From: Cedecea sp000277545
GTDB taxonomy: Bacteria; Pseudomonadota; Gammaproteobacteria; Enterobacterales; Enterobacteriaceae
Reading direction: 5' to 3' (one strand)
DNA length: 64,000 nt
Assembly (NCBI GenBank): GCA_050847315.1
Contig: CP193791.1
Numbering within the stretch: position 1 is the stretch's first letter; each line of letters opens with the position of its first letter. Shown piece by piece: positions 1-7,746 of this stretch. The notes beneath the pieces are model-generated. The model ran no database searches, was not told where the DNA came from, and worked only from the letters and a program-made list of their open reading frames with translations. Made by a program: the position numbers and the translations under genes.

Positions 1-128
1 ATAGCCGGTGGCGCGATCGTTGGATACTGCGCGATAGGCAATTTCATGATCGCAAGCGCACCCGCCAACATAATGATGATGGCGATTACCCAGGCAAAGA
101 TGGGGCGATCGATAAAAAACTTAGACAT
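1..128 (-). CDS. acrB: AcrB, RND efflux pump inner-membrane subunit (5' fragment)
   Basis: The reverse strand from 128 encodes the first ~42 residues of AcrB (starting MSKFFIDRPIFAWVIA), covering the cytoplasmic tip and most of transmembrane helix 1; the rest lies beyond the window edge. AcrB is the proton-driven trimeric drug exporter that works with AcrA and TolC. The start codon lies 22 bases downstream of the acrA stop, the usual acrAB operon spacing. It is cut by the window, not visibly broken. Confidence 0.97.
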   Translation of the reverse strand, partial: MSKFFIDRPIFAWVIAIIIMLAGALAIMKLPIAQYPTIAPPA

Positions 129-150
129 GTCTTAACGGCTCCTGTTTAAG

Positions 151-1350
151 TTAAGACTTCGGTTGTTCGGGCTGTGCGCCTGCGGCGGGTTGCTGTTGGC
201 CTTTATTGTCTTCCGCAACTTCCTGCGCTTTTACCTGAACACCCGGTTTTACTTTCTGTAGGCCGGTAACAATCACGCGATCGCCTGTTTGTAACCCATC
301 GGTAACCAGCCATTTGTCGCCGATCGCCTGGCTGGTTTGCAGCTGACGAACTTCAACTTTGTCATCCTTCCCAACAACCATCGCTGAAGCATCACCACGT
401 GGAGTACGAGTTACCCCCTGCTGCGGAACCAGGATGGCATTCGGGTTAACGCCTTCTTCCAGTTTGGCGCGAACAAACATTCCTGGCAGCAGGGTTTTGT
501 CCGGGTTAGGGAAGATAGCGCGCAGGGTGATAGACCCGGTGGTCTGGTCAACGGTCACTTCAGAGAATTCCAGCGTGCCTTCCTGAGCATAGGTGACGCC
601 GTTGTTCATCATCAGTTGGACTTTCGCTTTACCGTTTTCCTGTTTCAGTTTGCCGTCGGCCAGCTCCTGCTTCAGGCGCAGGAAGTCATCGCTGGATTGG
701 GTCACATCCACATAAATAGGGTCAAGCTGCTGGACGGTGGCGAGGGCGGTGGTTTGCCCGCTGGTAACCAGCGCACCTTCGGTGACCGCGGATTTCCCGA
801 TGCGGCCGCTGATAGGCGAGGTCACTTTGGTGTATGCCAGGTTGATACGTGCAGTTTCAACCGCGGCTTTTGCTGCGACGACGTCAGCGTTTGCCTGCTG
901 CGCGGTGGCCGCAGCCGTATCGTAGTCAGACTGGCTGATGTACTTGGTACCCAGCAGTTTCTGGTAACGTTTGACGGTCAGCTGTGCAAGATTCGCGCTG
1001 GACTGGGCTTTCGCCAGGTCGCCTTTCGCGCTGTCGTAGGCAGCCTGATAGGTGGCAGGATCGATCTGATACAGCGAAACACCGGCCTGAATGTCGCTCC
1101 CTTCAGTGAAGTTACGCTTCAGAATAATGCCGCTAACCTGAGGACGAACTTCTGCGATGCGGAAGGCGTTGGTGCGTCCTGGAAGCTCAGTAGTAATCTG
1201 CAATGGCGCGCTTTTCAGAGTCACTACACCCACTTCCGGGGCGTGCGGCGCACTCTGCTGAGTCTCTTTCTCGTTACATCCTGTAAGCGCTAAGCTGCCT
1301 GAGAGCATCAGAACGGCCGCCAGAGGCGTAAACCCTCTGTTTTTGTTCAT
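151..1350 (-). CDS. acrA: AcrA, periplasmic adaptor lipoprotein of the AcrAB-TolC efflux pump
   Basis: Membrane-fusion protein linking AcrB in the inner membrane to TolC in the outer membrane. The chosen ATG gives 399 residues (E. coli AcrA has 397) and follows a GAGG ribosome site by six bases; an upstream in-frame ATG would add nine residues that bury the signal peptide. The N terminus is a lipoprotein signal ending in LALTGC, so the cysteine near residue 25 should be acylated. The coiled-coil hairpin (about 95-175) is flanked by lipoyl and beta-barrel segments. First gene of acrAB, divergent from acrR across a shared control region that carries the AcrR operator. The C-terminal tail is rich in Gln and Pro and is variable in the family. 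Confidence 0.97.
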   Translation of the reverse strand: MNKNRGFTPLAAVLMLSGSLALTGCNEKETQQSAPHAPEVGVVTLKSAPLQITTELPGRTNAFRIAEVRPQVSGIILKRNFTEGSDIQAGVSLYQIDPATYQAAYDSAKGDLAKAQSSANLAQLTVKRYQKLLGTKYISQSDYDTAAATAQQANADVVAAKAAVETARINLAYTKVTSPISGRIGKSAVTEGALVTSGQTTALATVQQLDPIYVDVTQSSDDFLRLKQELADGKLKQENGKAKVQLMMNNGVTYAQEGTLEFSEVTVDQTTGSITLRAIFPNPDKTLLPGMFVRAKLEEGVNPNAILVPQQGVTRTPRGDASAMVVGKDDKVEVRQLQTSQAIGDKWLVTDGLQTGDRVIVTGLQKVKPGVQVKAQEVAEDNKGQQQPAAGAQPEQPKS

Positions 1351-1441
1351 ATGTAAACCTCGAGTGTCCGATTTCAAAGTTGTTCAATGGATCAAATGTC
1401 CACAAACCCATTGCTGTGTTTATATTATCGTCGTGCTATGG

Positions 1442-1465
1442 TACATACGTTCACAAATGTATGTA
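1442..1465. promoter_or_regulatory. AcrR operator in the acrA-acrR control region
   Basis: A 24-base imperfect palindrome with half-sites TACATACGT and AATGTATGTA sits between the divergent acrA and acrR starts. It closely resembles the E. coli AcrR site, which overlaps the acrAB promoter. Function is inferred from that match and from position. Confidence 0.85.
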
Positions 1466-1493
1466 AATCTGACTAAAGTAAATTCACTCACTT

Positions 1494-2132
1494 ATGGCAC
1501 GAAAAACTAAAGCTCAGGCGCTTGAAACCCGCCAGCACATCCTCGACGTTGCGATTCGCCTGTTTTCACAACAGGGCGTCTCTGCGACTTCGCTCGCGGA
1601 TATCGCGCAGGCTGCCGGGGTAACTCGTGGTGCAATTTACTGGCATTTCAAAAATAAGTCGGAATTGTTTAGTGAGATCTGGGAGCTAACCGAATCCAGT
1701 ATTGGTGACTTAGAGATTGAGTATCGGGCAAAATATCCAGACGATCCACTCTCGGTGATAAGAGAATTACTCATTTATATCCTACAGGCAACGGTGACAG
1801 AAGAGCGCCGGCGCCTGATGACCGAAATCATTTTCCACAAGTGCGAGTTTGTGGGCGAACTCGAAGTTTTGCAGCAGGCCAGACGCACGCTTTATATGGA
1901 AGGAAATGAGCGTATCGAAGCTGCTTTACAGCGCTGTATCGACGCCGGGAAACTTCCTGCAGGCCTGCGCCTTTCCCTCGCCGTCACGCTGATGCGCAGC
2001 TACATTACCGGGCTGATTGAGAACTGGCTGGTGGCTCCGGAAACCTTTGATTTACATGCTAAAGCGCCAGACTTTGTCGCCGTCCTGCTGGAGATGTTCC
2101 AGCTTAGCCCCACGCTGAACAAACCGGCGTAA
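1494..2132 (+). CDS. acrR: AcrR, TetR-family repressor of acrAB
   Basis: Local repressor of the AcrAB pump that releases DNA when its C-terminal pocket binds drugs or dyes. The 212-residue product (E. coli 215) begins MARKTKAQALETRQ and carries the TetR helix-turn-helix at about 10-60 (LADIAQAAGVTRGAIYWHF). The remainder is the all-helical ligand and dimer domain. It is divergent from acrA with the operator between them. The reading frame is intact, with no frameshift or premature stop of the kind that gives AcrAB overexpression. Confidence 0.96.
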   Translation: MARKTKAQALETRQHILDVAIRLFSQQGVSATSLADIAQAAGVTRGAIYWHFKNKSELFSEIWELTESSIGDLEIEYRAKYPDDPLSVIRELLIYILQATVTEERRRLMTEIIFHKCEFVGELEVLQQARRTLYMEGNERIEAALQRCIDAGKLPAGLRLSLAVTLMRSYITGLIENWLVAPETFDLHAKAPDFVAVLLEMFQLSPTLNKPA

Positions 2133-2282
2133 CTTTCGGCTGCCATTCACCCGATAAATCATTTGAGATTCCTCCGAGGGCGATTGCTATTCTGCGCTCT
2201 GAAGCCGTGTTATTCTGCGCGTCTTCCGTGGCCTTTTACTTTTAGCTGGCACTCACATGCGCAGCACCGTAATGACTCAACC

Positions 2283-5200
2283 ATGACTACCCAGCCCAAC
2301 GTTCTGTCGCGGACTTCCCGTTCCGCATTGATTCTTTTCCTGTTTTTGTGTGTTTCCGTCCTGTTGCCTTTTTCTGTGGCCCAGGCGGCGGCAGGCAATG
2401 GCGATTTGCCGACAAAGGCAGAGGTGCAGTCGCAGCTGGACTCGCTGAATAAGCAAAAAACGCTGACGCCGGACGATAAGCTTACCCAGAAAGATCTCAC
2501 CGAAACGCTTGAGATGCTGGACAAGCTCGACCGCGTGAAGCAGGAAACGGCACAGCTCAAAACCACGGTTGCCCAGGCACCGGACAAGCTGAAGCAGGCG
2601 ACCGACGCGCTGAATTCGCTGAGCACGCCAGCCGATGACGAAGCGACGCGTAAAACGCTGGGTTCGCTTTCCCTTCGTCAACTGGAAGCCCGGCTGACCG
2701 GCGTGCTGGATCAGCTGCAGTCGGCCAACAACGATTTATCCACGCTGAACAGTCAGCTGGTGTCGCTGCAAACCCAGCCTGAGCGCGTGCAGAATGCCAT
2801 GTACAGCGCCTCTCAGCAGCTTCTGCAGGTGCGTAACAGGCTGAACGGCACCACGCCGGGGGAAGCCACTCTCCGTCCAAGCCAGCAAAACTTGCTGCTG
2901 GTGCAGCAGGCGCTGTTGAATACCCAAATTGAGCAACAGCGGAAAAGCCTGGAAGGCAACACTGTCTTGCAGGATGCGCTGCAAAAACAGCGCGATTACA
3001 CCAACGCCAATATCGGGCAGCTTGAGCACACGCTTCAACTGCTGCAGGAAGCGGTTAACAGTAAGCGCTTAACGCTGACGGAAAAAACGGCTCAGGAAGC
3101 CGTCACGCCGGACGACGCCGATGCCAGCGCGGTGCAGAATAACCCGCTGGTGCGTCAGGAGCTGGACGTTAACCACCAACTCAGCCAGCGGCTGATTAAC
3201 GCCACTCAAAGCGGAAATGAGCTGGTTCAGCGGAATATCCGCGTTAAAAACTGGCTCGATCGTGCGCTACAGTCCGAGCGTAATCTGAAAGAACAAATCT
3301 CGGTGCTGAAGGGCAGCCTTTTGCTGTCGCGCATTCTTTATCAGCAGCAGCAAACGCTGCCGTCAGCCGACGACCTGGAAGACCTCACCAACCGCATCGC
3401 CGACCTGCGCCTGGAGCAGTTCGACATCAACCAGCAGCGTGATGCGCTGTTCCAAAGCGACAGCTACGTCGACAAGATTGTCGAAGGGCATAAAAACGAG
3501 GTTAACGACGAAGTTCACGACGCGCTGATGCAGGTGGTGGACATGCGTCGTGAGCTGCTGGACCAGCTCAACAAGCAGTTGGGCAACCAGCTGATGATGG
3601 CGATTAACCTGCAGATTAACCAACAGCAGCTGATGAGCGTCAGCAGCAGCTTGAAGAAAATGCTGACCCAGCAAATCTTTTGGGTGAACAGTAACAAACC
3701 GATGAACTGGGAGTGGATCAAATCCTTCCCGGGCGCGCTGCACGACCAAATCAAAGGCATGAAGCTGGATATCAGCTGGCACAAAGTGCTGGACGGGCTG
3801 TTTATGTCGCTGTTCACCGCGCTGCCGTTAATGCTGCTGGCCGGGCTGCTGCGCTGGCGCTACAAGTGGATCGACAGGCAGCTGGCTAAGCTGGCCTCGG
3901 AGGTCGGGCAACTGCGCACGGATACCCAGCTCAACACGCCTAAGGCGATTTTGCTCAACTTCCTGAAAGTGCTGCCGCTGACGATGGCCATTCTCTCGGT
4001 GGGGCTGGTATTGCTGTTTATGCAGCTCAATATCAGTGAGCTCCTGTGGGCGTTTGCCAAAGAGCTGGCGCTGTTCTGGCTGGTGTTTGGCATGGCCTGG
4101 CGCATTCTGAGCAGCCGCGGTCTGGCCGTGATCTGGTTTAACATGCCGGAGCACCTGACCCGTCATTATCGTCGCCAAATCGTGCGCATCAGCTTTGCCT
4201 TGCTGCCGCTGCTGTTCTGGTCTGTCGTCGGCGAGATGTCGCCGCTGAACCTGATGGACGATGTGCTCGGGCAGTTTATGATCCTCCTTAACCTGCTGCT
4301 GATCACCGCCCTGGTTATCCCGATGTGCCGCGACAACTGGCGGGACAAAGAGTCCCATCCGATGCGGCTGCTGACCATTACGGTGCTCTCCATTGTGCCG
4401 GTCGCGCTGCTGGTGCTGACCGCAACCGGCTATTTCTATACCACGCTGCGCCTGGCTAATCGCTGGATAGACACAGTTTATCTGGTCATTATCTGGAACC
4501 TGATTCACCAGACGGTGATTCGTGGTCTGAGCGTTGCGGCACGTCGTATTGCCTACCGCCGCGCGCTGGCTCGCCGCCAGAATATGGTTAAAGAGGGGGC
4601 AGAGGGCGCAGAGCCGGTCGAAGAGCCGCCGCTAGCGCTGGATCAGATCAACCAGCAAACCATGCGTTTGACCATGCTGCTGATGTTCGCCCTGTTCGGC
4701 GTGGTGTTCTACGCCATCTGGTCGGATTTAATTACCGTCTTTGCCTATCTCGACAGTATCGTGCTGTGGCATTACACCGGCAGCGAAGCCGGCGCCACGG
4801 TGATGAAAAACGTTACGATGGGCAGCATCTTGTTCGCGATAGTGGCGACGATGGTCGCCTGGGCGCTGATTCGAAACTTGCCGGGCCTGCTGGAAGTGCT
4901 GGTTCTGTCGCGGCTGAAAATGCGCCAGGGCGCCTCTTACGCCATTACGACCATCCTCAACTACGCCATTATCGTGATTGGAGCGATGACGGTGTTTGGC
5001 TCGCTGGGCGTGTCGTGGGACAAACTGCAGTGGCTGGCGGCGGCACTGTCGGTGGGCCTGGGCTTTGGTTTGCAGGAGATCTTCGGGAACTTCGTTTCCG
5101 GCCTGATCATCCTGTTTGAACGCCCGGTCCGCATCGGCGATACCGTTACCATCGGGACATTCTCCGGTAGCGTCAGTAAGATCCGCATCCGTGCGACGAC

Positions 5201-5663
5201 AATCACCGACTTTGACCGTAAAGAAGTGATCATTCCGAACAAAGCGTTTGTGACCGAACGACTGATCAACTGGTCGCTGACGGACACGATCACCCGCGTG
5301 GTGATCAAGCTCGGCGTGGCGTATGGATCCGATCTCGATAAAGTGAAAGCGATCTTGCTGAAGGCGGCGATGGAACATCCGAGAGTGATGCACGACCCGG
5401 AACCGGCGGTGTACTTCACCACGTTTGGCGCCAGCACGCTTGACCATGAGCTGCGTCTGTATGTCCGTGAACTACGCGACCGCAGCATTACCGTGGATGA
5501 GCTGAACCGCGCCATTGACAGACTGTGCCGTGAAAACAATATCAACATCGCCTTCAACCAGCTTGAAGTGCATCTGCACAATGAAAAAGGCGATGAACTG
5601 ACGGAAGTGAAGCGTGATTTAGGCAAAAACGGCGGTCTGCTGCCGCCGACCAGCCAGCCTTAG
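2283..5663 (+). CDS. mscK: MscK, potassium-dependent mechanosensitive channel
   Basis: Large MscS-superfamily channel of the inner membrane that opens under turgor and is modulated by external K+. The start at MTTQPN gives 1126 residues (E. coli 1120) and places a signal peptide at about 15-38; longer in-frame extensions upstream would precede the signal with unrelated sequence. A long periplasmic coiled-coil region rich in Gln and Leu (about 40-470) is followed by roughly eleven membrane helices. The C-terminal MscS-like module contains the pore helix with SVGLGFGLQEIFGNFVSG and then FERPVRIGD. The ribosome site is weak, so the exact start is less certain than the identity. The 3' end overlaps the convergent rsmS by three bases. 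Confidence 0.95.
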   Translation: MTTQPNVLSRTSRSALILFLFLCVSVLLPFSVAQAAAGNGDLPTKAEVQSQLDSLNKQKTLTPDDKLTQKDLTETLEMLDKLDRVKQETAQLKTTVAQAPDKLKQATDALNSLSTPADDEATRKTLGSLSLRQLEARLTGVLDQLQSANNDLSTLNSQLVSLQTQPERVQNAMYSASQQLLQVRNRLNGTTPGEATLRPSQQNLLLVQQALLNTQIEQQRKSLEGNTVLQDALQKQRDYTNANIGQLEHTLQLLQEAVNSKRLTLTEKTAQEAVTPDDADASAVQNNPLVRQELDVNHQLSQRLINATQSGNELVQRNIRVKNWLDRALQSERNLKEQISVLKGSLLLSRILYQQQQTLPSADDLEDLTNRIADLRLEQFDINQQRDALFQSDSYVDKIVEGHKNEVNDEVHDALMQVVDMRRELLDQLNKQLGNQLMMAINLQINQQQLMSVSSSLKKMLTQQIFWVNSNKPMNWEWIKSFPGALHDQIKGMKLDISWHKVLDGLFMSLFTALPLMLLAGLLRWRYKWIDRQLAKLASEVGQLRTDTQLNTPKAILLNFLKVLPLTMAILSVGLVLLFMQLNISELLWAFAKELALFWLVFGMAWRILSSRGLAVIWFNMPEHLTRHYRRQIVRISFALLPLLFWSVVGEMSPLNLMDDVLGQFMILLNLLLITALVIPMCRDNWRDKESHPMRLLTITVLSIVPVALLVLTATGYFYTTLRLANRWIDTVYLVIIWNLIHQTVIRGLSVAARRIAYRRALARRQNMVKEGAEGAEPVEEPPLALDQINQQTMRLTMLLMFALFGVVFYAIWSDLITVFAYLDSIVLWHYTGSEAGATVMKNVTMGSILFAIVATMVAWALIRNLPGLLEVLVLSRLKMRQGASYAITTILNYAIIVIGAMTVFGSLGVSWDKLQWLAAALSVGLGFGLQEIFGNFVSGLIILFERPVRIGDTVTIGTFSGSVSKIRIRATTITDFDRKEVIIPNKAFVTERLINWSLTDTITRVVIKLGVAYGSDLDKVKAILLKAAMEHPRVMHDPEPAVYFTTFGASTLDHELRLYVRELRDRSITVDELNRAIDRLCRENNINIAFNQLEVHLHNEKGDELTEVKRDLGKNGGLLPPTSQP

Positions 5664-5827
5664 TCGCCGGCGGGAGGCGTTTGTGCTTCCCGCTGCTTAC
5701 GCAGAAAATCCTGACGGACAATGTCCAGCGCCGCGAGGGCGGTGTCCGTTGGGATCTGGTGCTGCTCCAGCAGCATGATTAAATCGACGGCCAGTTTGAC
5801 CTCGTCCGGGGCGTTATCCAGAGACAT
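5660..5827 (-). CDS. rsmS: RsmS (YbaM), small conserved protein
   Basis: A 55-residue ORF starting MSLDNAPDEVKLAVDLIMLL, matching E. coli YbaM/RsmS (53 residues) in length, sequence and place between mscK and priC. In Pectobacterium RsmS modulates the Rsm regulatory system; its role in E. coli relatives is poorly defined. It is an acidic, helical protein without membrane segments. It lies 20 bases downstream of the priC stop on the same strand, so the two are probably cotranscribed. Its stop overlaps the end of mscK. Confidence 0.88.
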   Translation of the reverse strand: MSLDNAPDEVKLAVDLIMLLEQHQIPTDTALAALDIVRQDFLRKQREAQTPPAGD

Positions 5828-5847
5828 TCTTGCTCCTTAGTTGGGGG

Positions 5848-6384
5848 TTAACTCAGCCCGCGTTCGCGTCTTTCAATGGCTTTTTCTATGCGGGTCAGCG
5901 CCTGACGACAGCGCTGCAGGCGGCCTTCCAGCGCGGCCAGTTCTCGCTGAAGCTTTTGCTGGCCAGCAAGCGTGGTTTGCAGGGAAAGCTGGCTTTCTCT
6001 ATCGCTCACCATCGCCAGCAGCCTGCGTTCGTAATCCTGATGGGTAGCCAGTTTTTCGTACAGGTTTTCCTGCACCTTTTGCTGCGGCTCGCTTTGGCGT
6101 AAATGCGCGGTGGCCAATTCCCGCTGTAGCGCAGCAATCTGTGCCACCAGCTTTTCGGCGATAAATGCCACCTGGTCCGTTTTACCGTGGCTGACGCTAA
6201 GTTGAAGCTGGGCGAGATTAGCCTGAGCTTCCTGGAGATAGTCTTTCAGTTGCGTGCTGTGGGTATGGAAAAGCTTGCGGTCGAAGCGCGCCTGGCTTGC
6301 CCGAAGCAGGGCGACCGGCTCAACGGCGGCGGCCAGCTCGGCGACCCGGGTTTCCAGGGCTTGTAACAGCGAAGCGGTTTTCAC
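5848..6384 (-). CDS. priC: PriC, primosomal replication protein N''
   Basis: Restart factor that recognises stalled forks and helps load DnaB independently of PriA. The product has 178 residues (E. coli 175), is almost wholly helical, and is rich in Leu, Gln and Arg with a basic C terminus (RIEKAIERRER) typical of PriC. The start MKTASLLQALETRVAELA aligns with E. coli. It is upstream of rsmS on the same strand and divergent from ybaN, with only 35 bases between the two start codons. Confidence 0.94.
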   Translation of the reverse strand: MKTASLLQALETRVAELAAAVEPVALLRASQARFDRKLFHTHSTQLKDYLQEAQANLAQLQLSVSHGKTDQVAFIAEKLVAQIAALQRELATAHLRQSEPQQKVQENLYEKLATHQDYERRLLAMVSDRESQLSLQTTLAGQQKLQRELAALEGRLQRCRQALTRIEKAIERRERGLS

Positions 6385-6419
6385 AGAATGGCTCTCCAGG
6401 GATTGTCAGAGGTTACAGC

Positions 6420-6797
6420 ATGAAGCGTCTTATTCTACTCATCATCGGCTGGCTGGCGGTAGTGCTTGCGACGCTGGGCGTGATATTACCGCTGTTGCCG
6501 ACCACGCCATTTTTGCTGCTGGCCGCGTGGTGTTTTGCCCGCTCGTCGCCGCGTTTTCACCACTGGCTGCTGTACCGTTCATGGTTTGGCAGCTATCTGC
6601 GGCACTGGCAAACGCACCGCGCGATGCCCCGGGGCGCAAAGCCAAAAGCTATCCTGTTTATTCTTGCCACCTTCGCGCTTTCGCTATGGCTGGTGAAGAT
6701 AGTGTGGGTTAGAATTTTGCTGCTGGTGATACTTTGTGCGCTGTTGATCTTTATGTGGCGCATTCCGGTGGTTGATGAAGCGCAACAAAAGCGATAA
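6420..6797 (+). CDS. ybaN: YbaN, DUF454 inner-membrane protein
   Basis: A 125-residue membrane protein of the YbaN/DUF454 family, function unknown. Helix 1 covers about 5-35 and contains the family signature GWLAVVLATLGVILPLLPTT; the motif CFARSSPRFHHWL follows. Two more helices occupy about 75-115. The start MKRLILLI was chosen because it begins the family-conserved region; an upstream in-frame ATG would read through the priC start. It lies between priC and apt exactly as in E. coli. Confidence 0.92.
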   Translation: MKRLILLIIGWLAVVLATLGVILPLLPTTPFLLLAAWCFARSSPRFHHWLLYRSWFGSYLRHWQTHRAMPRGAKPKAILFILATFALSLWLVKIVWVRILLLVILCALLIFMWRIPVVDEAQQKR

Positions 6798-6867
6798 ACC
6801 GCAGCAGAAGCTGTTGCAATTGTCGCGTCCAGCCAGTAAATTCGAGCGTTTTCGAGCACGGGTACAG

Positions 6868-6903
6868 CTGGTTAACCGTTAACCAGTGGTTCACATTTGA
6901 ACC
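6868..6903. promoter_or_regulatory. two adjacent palindromes upstream of apt, putative operator
   Basis: Positions 6868-6886 form a perfect inverted repeat, CTGGTTAAC, a central C, then GTTAACCAG. Positions 6888-6903 form a second one, GGTTCA-catt-TGAACC. Both lie 46-81 bases before the apt start, where a promoter is expected. Neither resembles a terminator (no T run). The symmetry suggests binding by a dimeric regulator, but I cannot name it. Confidence 0.4.
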
Positions 6904-6948
6904 CACAGGTACTCTGTTTAGTATCATGTTTTTAGCAGGCATAAACCG

Positions 6949-7500
6949 ATGACCGCGACTGCGCAGCAGCTTGAATATCTCAAAAACAGCATTAAAAGCG
7001 TTGCTGATTACCCAAAACCAGGAATTCTGTTCCGTGACGTGACCAGCTTGCTGGAAGATCCGAAAGCATATGCCACCAGCATTGCGCTGTTAGTTTCTCG
7101 TTTCAAAGACGCCGGTATCACCAAAGTGGTGGGCACCGAGGCCCGTGGCTTCCTGTTTGGTGCTCCGGTTGCGCTGGAGCTGGGCGTGGGGTTCATTCCC
7201 GTGCGCAAACCTCGTAAGTTGCCGCGCGAAACCATCGCCGAAAGCTACGAGCTGGAATACGGCACCGACAGCCTTGAAATCCACGTAGATGCCATCAAAC
7301 CGGGCGATAAAGTGCTGGTCGTGGACGATCTGCTGGCTACAGGCGGGACCATTGAAGCGACGGTGAAACTGATTCGCCGCCTCGGTGGGGAAGTGACTGA
7401 TGCCGCTTTCGTTATCAACCTGTTTGACCTCGGCGGCGAGCAGCGTCTGGAAAACATGGGCGTGAAAAGCTTCTGCCTGGTGCCTTTCCCGGGCCACTAA
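6949..7500 (+). CDS. apt: Apt, adenine phosphoribosyltransferase
   Basis: Salvages adenine by joining it to PRPP to give AMP and pyrophosphate in the cytoplasm. It has 183 residues, as in E. coli. The PRPP-binding signature VLVVDDLLATGGT is at 122-134 and the flexible-loop RKPRKLPRET at about 86-95. The start MTATAQQLEYLKNSIKS matches the family. A GC-rich hairpin terminator lies shortly after the stop, and dnaX follows 246 bases later with its own leader, so read-through into dnaX is probably limited. Confidence 0.97.
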   Translation: MTATAQQLEYLKNSIKSVADYPKPGILFRDVTSLLEDPKAYATSIALLVSRFKDAGITKVVGTEARGFLFGAPVALELGVGFIPVRKPRKLPRETIAESYELEYGTDSLEIHVDAIKPGDKVLVVDDLLATGGTIEATVKLIRRLGGEVTDAAFVINLFDLGGEQRLENMGVKSFCLVPFPGH

Positions 7501-7517
7501 GCTTCTTCGACCTACAG

Positions 7518-7540
7518 GCCTCGCCCAGCGGGCGGGGCTT
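7518..7540 (+). terminator. apt terminator (hairpin copy 1)
   Basis: GCCTCGCCC-AGC-GGGCGGGGC forms a nine-pair stem with one G-U pair, followed by a T-rich run (TTTAGTTT). It starts 17 bases after the apt stop. The same 23 bases recur exactly at 7669-7691. Confidence 0.75.
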
Positions 7541-7551
7541 TAGTTTAGAGA

Positions 7552-7585
7552 CAAACGCCCAAAAAACGTGGTTTTTAGGCGTTTG
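7552..7585. other. hairpin in the apt-dnaX spacer
   Basis: CAAACGCC at 7552-7559 pairs with GGCGTTTG at 7578-7585, and an inner A5/T5 stem follows after one mismatch, with loop ACGTGG. It sits between the two copies of the 23-base GC-rich hairpin. It may be a second terminator element or part of the dnaX control region; no protein-coding content is seen here. Confidence 0.5.
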
Positions 7586-7668
7586 GGCAAGCCAAAAGTT
7601 CATATCCTTTGCTTTTTTGAGGCGAAGGGAATGCTTTTAAAGCGTCAATATCCAGTCAGATATCACAA

Positions 7669-7691
7669 GCCTCGCCCAGCGGGCGGGGCTT
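7669..7691. repeat. exact second copy of the apt terminator hairpin, upstream of dnaX
   Basis: These 23 bases are identical to 7518-7540 and again form the GCCTCGCCC/GGGCGGGGC stem, here flanked by AA and TT that lengthen the stem by two pairs. It is 55 bases before the dnaX start and is not followed by a T run, so it would be a weak terminator in this position. Confidence 0.7.
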
Positions 7692-7746
7692 ATGTTAGCA
7701 TTACCCCCTCGATTCACCTTTCCCGCGAACCAGAGCCTAACTCCAG

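Noticed and set aside
4728..5447. 239-codon reverse-strand frame opposite mscK (and others at 3363-4508)
   Set aside because: Shadow frames of mscK, with His/Gln/Arg-rich compositions typical of antisense translation.
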